From the NCBI GenBank assembly GCA_964570865.1, contig CAZMZM010000004.1, positions 1-64,000 on the forward strand: a stretch of 64,000 bases of DNA, written 5' to 3'. This stretch comes from WGAL01 sp964570865. Its GTDB lineage: Bacteria; Bacteroidota; Ignavibacteria; Ignavibacteriales; Melioribacteraceae. Shown here in pieces: positions 17,596 through 25,189 of this stretch (positions are counted from its first letter, which is position 1; each line of letters starts with the position of its first letter). A program made the translations under genes and the position numbers. The notes under the pieces were generated by a model. It made no database searches. It worked only from the letters and a program-made list of their open reading frames with translations, and was not told the DNA's origin.

Positions 17596-17865
17596 ATGCC
17601 TGTTACAAAAGAAACAAAGCATGAATTAGTTAGTAAATTCGGTGGCAACGAAAAAAACACCGGAAAAACAGAGGTGCAAGTAGCAATTCTAACGGAAAGA
17701 ATTAATTATCTTACTAAACATTTTTCAGAGCATAAAAAAGACCATGCTTCGAGAAGAGGTTTGATGAAGATGGTTGGTAAAAGAAGAAGATTGCTTAAGT
17801 ATTTAATGAAAATAGATATTGAAAGATACAGAGCGCTTATAAAAGAATTGAATTTAAGAAAGTAA
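17596..17865 (+). CDS. rpsO: 30S ribosomal protein S15
   Basis: 89 residues, standard length. Conserved rRNA-binding elements are present: TGKTEVQVAILTERI near residue 22, LTKHFSEHKKDHASRRGLM near 40, and the tail RRRLLKYL. It binds the three-way junction of 16S rRNA early in small-subunit assembly. It is followed 13 bases later by pnp, the rpsO-pnp order conserved widely in bacteria. Start ATG 17596 is preceded by a GGAG ribosome-binding site. Confidence 0.97.
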   Translation: MPVTKETKHELVSKFGGNEKNTGKTEVQVAILTERINYLTKHFSEHKKDHASRRGLMKMVGKRRRLLKYLMKIDIERYRALIKELNLRK

Positions 17866-17878
17866 TAGAGGTTAGTTA

Positions 17879-19978
17879 ATGTACTACAGAAAAGAAGTTG
17901 AAGTCGGTGGAAAGCCGTTAATAATTGAAACAGGAAAAATGGCTCGCCAGGCTAACGGCGCCGTAATGTTAAAATACGGTGAAACCATGATTTTGGTTAC
18001 TGCCGTCGCTTCTGCAGAAGAACGTACTGATATAGATTTTTTCCCCCTCTCGGTTGAATACAGAGAAAGAGCATTTGCTGCGGGAAAAATTCCGGGCGGA
18101 TTTTTTAAACGTGAAGGTAAACCTACTGAAAAGGAAGTTCTCAGCGCTCGTTTAATTGATAGACCAATCAGACCGTTATTCCCGAAGGATTACCGGAATG
18201 ATACACAAATTGCCGCATTTGTGTATTCGTATGACGGCGAAAACGACGCCGATGTTTTGGGTGCGGTCGGAGCCTCGATTGCTCTTACAATTTCAGACAT
18301 TCCGTTTGAAGGTCCTATTGCAGAAGTTCGTGTCGGAAGAGTTAACGGAGAATATGTTGTTAATCCTACGGCTCAGCAGTTAGAAGAAAGCGACATGGAA
18401 CTTGTTGTGGCAGGAACTGCAGATTCAATAATGATGGTCGAGGGTGAAGCTAAAGAAGTTTCGGAAGATGATTTGTTGAATGCGCTCGATTTTGCTCACG
18501 ATTCGATTAAGAAGATTGTTGCTATTCAGAATGAGCTTCGTGAATTATGCGGCAAACCGAAGATGGAAGTTGTAGAAAAAGTTATTGAAGAAGAACTAAT
18601 TAATGATGTTAAGGAATTAGCATACAACGAATATAAAGAGCTGGTTTCAACCGTTTTGGCAAAGGAAGAAAGAAGCTTAAAAAATAAAGAACTTAACAAC
18701 AAAGTTCAGGAAACACTTGCGGAAAAATATCCTGAAAGAGAAAAGGATATTGCGGCAATTCTTCATGATCTCGAAAAAGATTTAATGAGAGAAAGAATTC
18801 TTTCCGTTGGTCAGAGATTAGATGGCAGAAATACAAAAGAAGTTCGCCCGATTACTTGTGAAATTAGCGTGCTGCCGAGAACACACGGTTCATCGTTGTT
18901 TACGCGTGGTGAAACACAAAGTTTAACAACATTAACTCTCGGTTCAAAACGTGATGAGCAGATAATTGACGGACTTCAGGAAGAATACTCAAAACGTTTT
19001 ATGCTTCATTATAATTTCCCTCCTTTCTCCGTCGGCGAAACCGGCAGATATTCAGGCCCGGGCAGACGTGAAATCGGTCATGGAAATCTTGCCGAAAGAG
19101 CATTAAAGTTTCTGATTCCGGCTGAAGGAGTTTTCCCCTACACAATCAGATTAAATTCGGATATTCTGGAATCGAACGGTTCATCTTCCATGGCTACGGT
19201 ATGCGCAGGTTCGCTTGCTTTGATGGATGCCGGAGTTCCTGTTGAAAAAGCGATTGCAGGTATTGCGATGGGATTAATCAAGGAAGGGGAGAATTACGCT
19301 ATTCTTACCGATATACTTGGGAACGAAGATCATCTCGGCGATATGGACTTTAAGGTTGCCGGTTCTACGGAAGGAATTACAGCTTTCCAGATGGACATTA
19401 AAATCCAAGGTATTTCTTTTGAAATAATGAAGAATGCCTTAGCCCAGGCTAAAGAAGGAAGAATGCACATCTTGGGAATTATGAACGAAACTATCTCCGA
19501 ACCCCGCAAGGAACTTTCACCCTACGCTCCCGTGATTGATTCGCTGCAGATTAAAGTTGACCAAATCGGTGCTTTAATTGGACCCGGTGGAAAAGTGATT
19601 CAGAAAATTCAGAAAGATTACGGAGTTGACATTACCGTGGAAGAAGACGGTAAGGTTAGTATAGCCGCACCTCGTGCCGATGCTGCAAGAGAAGCAAAAT
19701 CTTATATAAAATCTATTCTCGCAGAGCCGGAAATCGGCGCTGTATATCAGGGAACAGTAAAAAGGGTAATGGAATACGGCGCGTTCGTTGAAATTATTCC
19801 CGGGAAAGAAGGATTGCTTCATGTTTCCAATCTGGATTGGAAACGTGTTGAAAACGTTGGCGATTATCTTAAAGAAGGAGATAAGGTAGAAGTAAAACTG
19901 ATTAAGATTGAGCATGGTAAAATGAGCTTATCAAGAAAAGCTTTGCTTGAAAGACCTCCGAAAGAAGAGAAAAAATAA
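17879..19978 (+). CDS. pnp: Polyribonucleotide nucleotidyltransferase (PNPase)
   Basis: 699 residues, full length. Two RNase PH domains are joined by an alpha-helical domain; the second, catalytic one includes FTRGETQSL and YNFPPFSVGETGR. KH domain: GALIGPGGKVIQKIQ near residue 562. S1 domain: YQGTVKRVMEYGAFVEI near 622. The enzyme degrades RNA 3'-5' using phosphate and can add tails. It is co-transcribed with rpsO, as in most bacteria. Some species autoregulate this mRNA through an RNase III-cut leader; no such leader is evident in the 13-base gap. Confidence 0.97.
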   Translation: MYYRKEVEVGGKPLIIETGKMARQANGAVMLKYGETMILVTAVASAEERTDIDFFPLSVEYRERAFAAGKIPGGFFKREGKPTEKEVLSARLIDRPIRPLFPKDYRNDTQIAAFVYSYDGENDADVLGAVGASIALTISDIPFEGPIAEVRVGRVNGEYVVNPTAQQLEESDMELVVAGTADSIMMVEGEAKEVSEDDLLNALDFAHDSIKKIVAIQNELRELCGKPKMEVVEKVIEEELINDVKELAYNEYKELVSTVLAKEERSLKNKELNNKVQETLAEKYPEREKDIAAILHDLEKDLMRERILSVGQRLDGRNTKEVRPITCEISVLPRTHGSSLFTRGETQSLTTLTLGSKRDEQIIDGLQEEYSKRFMLHYNFPPFSVGETGRYSGPGRREIGHGNLAERALKFLIPAEGVFPYTIRLNSDILESNGSSSMATVCAGSLALMDAGVPVEKAIAGIAMGLIKEGENYAILTDILGNEDHLGDMDFKVAGSTEGITAFQMDIKIQGISFEIMKNALAQAKEGRMHILGIMNETISEPRKELSPYAPVIDSLQIKVDQIGALIGPGGKVIQKIQKDYGVDITVEEDGKVSIAAPRADAAREAKSYIKSILAEPEIGAVYQGTVKRVMEYGAFVEIIPGKEGLLHVSNLDWKRVENVGDYLKEGDKVEVKLIKIEHGKMSLSRKALLERPPKEEKK

Positions 19979-20009
19979 CAATTAACGAGTCGAAGAGTTA
20001 AGGACTCGG

Positions 20010-20043
20010 AAAGGGGAAATCTTAACGGATTTTCCCTTTTTTA
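20010..20043 (+). terminator. Intrinsic terminator after pnp
   Basis: Stem AAAGGGGAAATC/GATTTTCCCTTT with one G-T pair and loop TTAACG, running into a T tract. It lies 31 bases after the pnp stop. Confidence 0.85.
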
Positions 20044-20067
20044 ATTTTAGATTAAAATATTAATAAT

Positions 20068-21099
20068 ATGAAATTGGATTTACGTAATAAATTAATTCTT
20101 GCTCCGATGGCTGAAGTATCGGACAGACCGTTTCGGTTGATGTGCCGCAAGTATGGAGCGGGACTTACATTTACCGAAATGGTAAGTGCAAGAGGAATCG
20201 TAAATAACAGTTTCAACACAACACGTAAGGTAGTATTTCCGCAAAGCGAGCAGCCGATTGGTATTCAACTTCTCGGCAATAGTCCGTTTTATATCGGGGA
20301 AGCAATTCAGAGATTAAAAAAACTGAAACCTGCAGTCTTTGACTTAAATGCCGGATGCCCGGTAAAGAAAGTAACCAAAAACGGTTTCGGCGTTTCAATT
20401 TTGGATAATCCTTCACAACTGAAAGAAATTGTAGCAAGTATGAAATCAATGGCGGGGAATATTCCTGTATCGGTAAAAATGCGTTTGGGTTTTCGAAAAA
20501 TTTCAATTATTGAAAATGCTAAAATCTGTCAGGAGGAAGGAGCTGATTTTATAACGCTTCATCCTAAAACGGGTAATGATACAAGCGATGAATTACCGAA
20601 TAAGGAATGGATAAATAAAGTAAAGTCTGTTGTTTCAATTCCGGTGTTGGCAAACGGTTTTGTCTTTTCTGCCGAAGATGCGGTTAATCTATTGAATGAG
20701 ACAAATGCCGACGGAGTAATGGTTGCAAGAGGAGCATTAGGAAATCCATATATATTTGACAGATATAATTATTATATTCAACATAAGAATTTTCCCGAAT
20801 TGCCGGGAATTAATCAAATTTACGACGACGTAATCGAACATATTGATTTAATAAAAATCGAATACGGTGAAAATTTAGTCGGACTAAATTCAGCAAAAAA
20901 GAATATATTTTGGTATTTTAAAAAGTTTAATGGAATTTTTTCATTGATTGAAAAAATTATTGATTTAAAGAATTTTGAACAGATAAAAATAGAAGTTGCC
21001 GAGCATACGGAAAAATTAAAGGTAGGGTATTTTCCGGTTGATGAAAACAATGAGGTTTTCGAAAAATTTAAGCAACGAATTTTATTTTGGAACTTATAA
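20068..21099 (+). CDS. dus: tRNA-dihydrouridine synthase (DusB-like)
   Basis: 343 residues. TIM barrel with the FMN-binding start LAPMAEVSDRPFR, the catalytic Cys in FDLNAGCPVKKV near residue 98, VSVKMRLGF, the His motif TLHPKTG near 172 and the phosphate-binding ANGFVF and GALGNPYIF. A helical tRNA-binding tail follows. The enzyme reduces uridines in the D loop of tRNA using NADPH. The TLHPKTG segment differs slightly from the usual HgRT form. It lies after the pnp terminator and 15 bases before the RNase G gene. Confidence 0.93.
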   Translation: MKLDLRNKLILAPMAEVSDRPFRLMCRKYGAGLTFTEMVSARGIVNNSFNTTRKVVFPQSEQPIGIQLLGNSPFYIGEAIQRLKKLKPAVFDLNAGCPVKKVTKNGFGVSILDNPSQLKEIVASMKSMAGNIPVSVKMRLGFRKISIIENAKICQEEGADFITLHPKTGNDTSDELPNKEWINKVKSVVSIPVLANGFVFSAEDAVNLLNETNADGVMVARGALGNPYIFDRYNYYIQHKNFPELPGINQIYDDVIEHIDLIKIEYGENLVGLNSAKKNIFWYFKKFNGIFSLIEKIIDLKNFEQIKIEVAEHTEKLKVGYFPVDENNEVFEKFKQRILFWNL

Positions 21100-21114
21100 A
21101 AATTTTAGGATAGT

Positions 21115-22695
21115 ATGGCTAAAGAAATAATTATTAACAGTTCGGCATTTCAAAACCGAGTTGCAATTACCGAAAATGGTAATTTGCTCGACTTTTTCAT
21201 CGATCATGTTGAAAAACGTCGTATGGTTGGAAATGTTTATTTAGGACGAGTGGCACGGGTTCTTCCGGGAATCAGAGCGGTATTTATCGACATTGGAATG
21301 AAACATGACGCTTTTTTGCACTTTGCCGATATTGAACGAAGTAACGACAATGATAATTTTAACGACGAATCCGAAGAAGATGCGATTGAAGATGAAAAAT
21401 CAAATACCGAAAGGGCAAAGTTTAATTCCATTTACCAACCGCCAAGGTTAGAAAGAAAAAACGGAATGGAAGCCCCAAGTTTAAAGAAAGGGCAGAAGGT
21501 TATTCTTCAGATAATTAAGGAACCGGTCAAAGGTAAAGGTGTGCGAGTTACTTCTTCGCCTTCGATCCCCGGCAGATTCTGTGTTCTAATCCCTTTTGAA
21601 CATCGCGTCGGAATCTCGAAAAAAATTGTTGAATATCGCGAAAGAAAAAGACTTCGTAAAATTGCTCGTTCTCTTCTTCCGGAAAATTTCGGTTTGATTA
21701 TCAGAACCGCTGCTAAAGGACAAGCGGAAGAAGCGATAAAAGCTGATATTCGTTACCTTATGAAAGCGTGGGAAACAATCGAAAAAGGGGCAATGTCCAA
21801 AACTCCGCCCGCATTACTTTATCGCGATTTATCTACTACAACAAGTATTATAAGGGATTTATTTACTCGCGACGTTACTAAAATTTACGTTGACTCGCGC
21901 AAACTCTATCGTGAAATTAAAGATTATGTGAATTCTGTTCAGCCTGAGCTTTCGGATAAAGTGGTTTACCACAAAAGCAGTACGACAATATTTGAAGATT
22001 TTCAAATTGAAGATCAAGTCCAATCACTTTTTAGTCGTACGGTTTATTTACCCAGCGGTGGCTACATAATTATTGAACATACGGAAGCTATGACGGTGAT
22101 TGATGTTAACAGCGGTAAGTATGCAAAGAAAAGAGCTCAGGAGGCAAACTCGCTCAGGACCGATTTGGAATCGGCAAGGGAAATAGCGCGGCAGTTGCGC
22201 TTGCGTGATATCGGTGGTTTGATAGTAGTGGATTTTATCGATCTTGCCGAAGACGCAAACAGAAAAAAAGTATATGACGAAATTAAGAAAGAGTTCAAAA
22301 AGGATAGAGCCAAAGTAGTTGTTTTACCGATGACAGATTTCGGGTTGATTCAGATAACGCGTGAACGGATAAGAGAAAATCTGGTTCAGTCAAGTATGGA
22401 AATTTGTCCCTACTGCCAAGGTACCGGAATTCTACAGAAGAAATCGAGCACAATTCACGATATTGAAGATTGGATAAAACGTCATAAAAAAGAGGGTAAA
22501 ATTCGCTTTCTTAAGTTGAAAGTTCATCCTTCGCTATATCATAAATTAAAAGATGGCGGGGTTAAATCCTTAATTGTAAAATGGCAGTTAAAATATTTTC
22601 TAAGAATAAAATTAGACCTTGATGAGAATGTAAATCCGCGTGATTTTGTTTTTCTTTCATCATCAGGAGAAGATTTAACAGATTTATACGAATAA
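21115..22695 (+). CDS. rng: Ribonuclease G/E family endoribonuclease
   Basis: 526 residues, RNase G size without the long RNase E tail. An S1 domain (about 36-125) starts GNVYLGRVARVLPG and is interrupted by an acidic insert at about 78-105. The catalytic DNase I-like subdomain holds VIDVNSGKY near residue 337 and VVDFIDLAED near 380 (the two metal-binding Asp). The zinc-link CPYCQGTG is near 432. The enzyme cuts single-stranded AU-rich RNA, matures 16S rRNA and starts mRNA decay. Sited 15 bases after dus, with another RNA enzyme (pnp) just upstream. Confidence 0.93.
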   Translation: MAKEIIINSSAFQNRVAITENGNLLDFFIDHVEKRRMVGNVYLGRVARVLPGIRAVFIDIGMKHDAFLHFADIERSNDNDNFNDESEEDAIEDEKSNTERAKFNSIYQPPRLERKNGMEAPSLKKGQKVILQIIKEPVKGKGVRVTSSPSIPGRFCVLIPFEHRVGISKKIVEYRERKRLRKIARSLLPENFGLIIRTAAKGQAEEAIKADIRYLMKAWETIEKGAMSKTPPALLYRDLSTTTSIIRDLFTRDVTKIYVDSRKLYREIKDYVNSVQPELSDKVVYHKSSTTIFEDFQIEDQVQSLFSRTVYLPSGGYIIIEHTEAMTVIDVNSGKYAKKRAQEANSLRTDLESAREIARQLRLRDIGGLIVVDFIDLAEDANRKKVYDEIKKEFKKDRAKVVVLPMTDFGLIQITRERIRENLVQSSMEICPYCQGTGILQKKSSTIHDIEDWIKRHKKEGKIRFLKLKVHPSLYHKLKDGGVKSLIVKWQLKYFLRIKLDLDENVNPRDFVFLSSSGEDLTDLYE

Positions 22696-22712
22696 AAATC
22701 AGAGGTTTTAAA

Positions 22713-23357
22713 ATGAAATTTTTTATTGATACGGCAAACATTGAAGAAATTAAAGAAGCGGCTCAATTGGGAATATTGGACGGCGTTACAACAAATCCAT
22801 CGTTAGTGGCAAGAGAAGGAATGGATTTTCTTGAATTACTTAATGAAATTGTGCAGTTGGTTGACGGACCGATAAGCGCCGAAGTTGTTTCGACCGACTA
22901 CGATGGAATTATGAAAGAAGCTCACGATTTAGCTAAAATCAACGATAACATTGTTGTTAAAGTTCCCCTTATCAAAGAAGGCTTAAAGGCTGTTAAGTCG
23001 CTCTCCAGTCAGGGAATTAAAACCAACGTTACACTTTGTTTTTCTCCTTCACAAGCATTGTTGGCGGCTAAAGCCGGCGCTACTTATATTAGTCCGTTTG
23101 TAGGCAGATTGGATGATGTTAGTAATTCGGGGATGGACATTGTCGGTCAGATAGTTCAGATTTATGAAAACTACGGCTATCAAACAGAAGTATTAGTTGC
23201 AAGCATTCGTCATCCCATGCACTTGGTTGAAGCCGCTTTAATGGGTGCTGATGTTGCAACTATGCCTTTCGCGGTTATCAATAAACTATTCAATCATCCT
23301 TTAACGGATATTGGCTTGGAAAAATTTCTTAACGATTGGAAGAAACTTGAAAAATAG
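22713..23357 (+). CDS. tal: Small transaldolase (FSA/TalC-like subfamily)
   Basis: 214 residues, a TIM barrel beginning FFIDTANIEEI with GVTTNPSLV. The Schiff-base Lys is in VVKVPLIKEG near residue 85. At the position that separates activities the sequence reads SPFVGRLDD: Phe, as in transaldolases, where E. coli fructose-6-phosphate aldolase has Tyr131. This predicts transfer of a dihydroxyacetone unit in the pentose phosphate pathway rather than free FSA activity. The residue argument comes from known mutational work on TalB and FSA; the activity here is inferred. AGAGG precedes the start. Confidence 0.92.
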   Translation: MKFFIDTANIEEIKEAAQLGILDGVTTNPSLVAREGMDFLELLNEIVQLVDGPISAEVVSTDYDGIMKEAHDLAKINDNIVVKVPLIKEGLKAVKSLSSQGIKTNVTLCFSPSQALLAAKAGATYISPFVGRLDDVSNSGMDIVGQIVQIYENYGYQTEVLVASIRHPMHLVEAALMGADVATMPFAVINKLFNHPLTDIGLEKFLNDWKKLEK

Positions 23358-23365
23358 GTAATGAA

Positions 23366-24451
23366 ATGAAAAAGACAAAATTTTATGATATTCACAAGGA
23401 ACTCGGTGCTAAAATAGTTGAATTTGCCGGATTCGAAATGCCGGTTCAATATTCTTCAATAATCGAAGAGCATAAAGCTGTTCGTAATTCCGTTGGCGTT
23501 TTTGATGTTTCACACATGGGTGAAGTTCGCGTTAAAGGGGATAGCGCTTTGGATTTCGTACAGAAAATTACTGTAAATAATGCGGCAAAATTAGTTGACG
23601 GACAAGTTCAATATTCGGCAATGTGCTATTTGGACGGCGGTATTGTTGACGATTTACTTGTTTATAAAATTAACGAAAAAGAGTTTATGCTTGTTATTAA
23701 TGCCTCAAACATCGATAAAGATTTTGCTTGGATGAAAGAAAACAACACGATGGGCGCCGAACTTAATAATGAAAGCGACGAATATTCACTTCTTGCCGTT
23801 CAGGGACCAAACTCACGAAAAATTGTTGAAAAAGTATTTGCAACAAATCTTGAAGATGTTGAGTATTATCACTTTACTTACGGAAAGTTTGAGGATGTTG
23901 ATTTTATCCTTTCCCGCACCGGATATACAGGCGAATTAGGTTATGAGCTTTATTTCAAAGGTGATGAAGCGGTTGCTCGTAAATTGTGGGATACATTGTT
24001 TGAAGCCGGAAAAGAGTTTAATATTCTTCCTGTCGGTTTAGGCGCCAGAGATACTTTAAGATTGGAAATGGGATATTGTCTTTACGGAAATGATATTGAT
24101 GAAACTACAAATCCGTTGGAAGCCGGATTAGGCTGGATTACAAAACTGAAAAAAGGTGATTTTAATGCTTCTGATGTTCTTAAAAAAGTTAAGTCCGAAG
24201 GATTAAAAAGAAAACTTGTCCCGATGGTATTTGAAGAAAGGGCATTCCCGCGTCACGGTTATGAAATTGTTAAAGATGGAGAAACTATTGGTCATGTTAC
24301 AAGCGGGACCGTAAGCCCGATATTAAACAAACCGATTGCACTGGGATATGTAACAATTGAGAATGCGGTTAAGGGAAATACTGTTTCCGTTAAAATTAGG
24401 AATAAGGAATTTTCCGCTACGATTACAAAATTACCTTTTGTGGAGAAATAG
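23366..24451 (+). CDS. gcvT: Aminomethyltransferase, glycine cleavage T protein
   Basis: 361 residues, full length. Folate-binding N-terminal domain with VFDVSHMGEVRV near residue 50 and CYLDGGIVDDLLVYK near 93, which includes the catalytic Asp; RTGYTGELGYEL near 190; LGARDTLRLEMG near 230; and a C-terminal barrel with SGTVSPILNKPIALGYV. It takes the aminomethyl group from lipoylated H protein, releasing ammonia and giving methylene-tetrahydrofolate. The H and P proteins are not nearby, and the 8-base gap upstream leaves no room for a glycine riboswitch. Its stop is followed at once by the ComB gene. Confidence 0.96.
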   Translation: MKKTKFYDIHKELGAKIVEFAGFEMPVQYSSIIEEHKAVRNSVGVFDVSHMGEVRVKGDSALDFVQKITVNNAAKLVDGQVQYSAMCYLDGGIVDDLLVYKINEKEFMLVINASNIDKDFAWMKENNTMGAELNNESDEYSLLAVQGPNSRKIVEKVFATNLEDVEYYHFTYGKFEDVDFILSRTGYTGELGYELYFKGDEAVARKLWDTLFEAGKEFNILPVGLGARDTLRLEMGYCLYGNDIDETTNPLEAGLGWITKLKKGDFNASDVLKKVKSEGLKRKLVPMVFEERAFPRHGYEIVKDGETIGHVTSGTVSPILNKPIALGYVTIENAVKGNTVSVKIRNKEFSATITKLPFVEK

Positions 24452-25189
24452 ATGAAAGTAAATGTGCTTCTTTCACCTCTTAATGCGGATGAGCTTTTCT
24501 TTTCGGAAAAGACTACAGTTGTGATTGACGTATTGCGAGCTTCCTCAACAGTTGTTGCAGCATTGAATAACGGAGCGCGGGAAGTAATACCCGTTGAAAC
24601 AATGGAATTTGCAATGAAGATTTCGGGCGGTCAAAATCTGCTTGCAGGTGAAAGAAATGCGATGAAAATAGAAGGCTTTGATTTGGGAAATTCCCCGTTA
24701 GAGTTTACGGAAGAAACAGTAACGGGGAAATCCGTTATTTTATATACTACAAACGGCTCAAAAGCTTTGGTGCGCGCCAAGTTTTCGGAAAATTTATACG
24801 TTTGTTCTTTTGTAAATATCGAAGCGGTTGCCGATAAACTTTCGGAAGAGGGTAAAGATTTCATAATTCTTTGTGCCGGTTCTAATGGAATGTTTAGTCT
24901 GGAGGATACTGTTTGTGCCGGAAAACTTGTTGAATTGGTTAAAATTAAGAATGAAAATCTCGAACTCTCCGATTCCGCCAAAGCAAGCTTGATATTGAGT
25001 AAGTCGTATGGTGATGATATAAAACAAATGCTTGAAGAATCGGAGCATGGTATAGAGCTTATTAACGCAGGTTATAAAGAGGATTTGGAATTTATTTCCC
25101 GGATGAACAGTGTTAACATCATCCCTTTTCTCGAATCAGGTGTAATTAAAATAAAGAAAAAAAATATTGAAGATAACAGCGCTGAATAA
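24452..25189 (+). CDS. ComB family 2-phosphosulfolactate phosphatase-like protein
   Basis: 245 residues. Family hallmarks: VVIDVLRASSTVVAAL near residue 24, AGERNAMKIEGFDLGNSP near 66, ILYTTNGSKAL near 96 and FIILCAGSNG. ComB removes phosphate from 2-phosphosulfolactate with magnesium in coenzyme M synthesis, but homologues are widespread in bacteria that make no coenzyme M; some act in sulfonate metabolism and many are of unknown use. None of the other sulfolactate genes (comA, comC) is adjacent. It starts at the base after the gcvT stop and its stop overlaps the ftsK start by 1 base. Confidence 0.85.
   Translation: MKVNVLLSPLNADELFFSEKTTVVIDVLRASSTVVAALNNGAREVIPVETMEFAMKISGGQNLLAGERNAMKIEGFDLGNSPLEFTEETVTGKSVILYTTNGSKALVRAKFSENLYVCSFVNIEAVADKLSEEGKDFIILCAGSNGMFSLEDTVCAGKLVELVKIKNENLELSDSAKASLILSKSYGDDIKQMLEESEHGIELINAGYKEDLEFISRMNSVNIIPFLESGVIKIKKKNIEDNSAE

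Noticed and set aside
23358..23365. Glycine riboswitch before gcvT
   Set aside because: Only 8 bases separate gcvT from the upstream gene.
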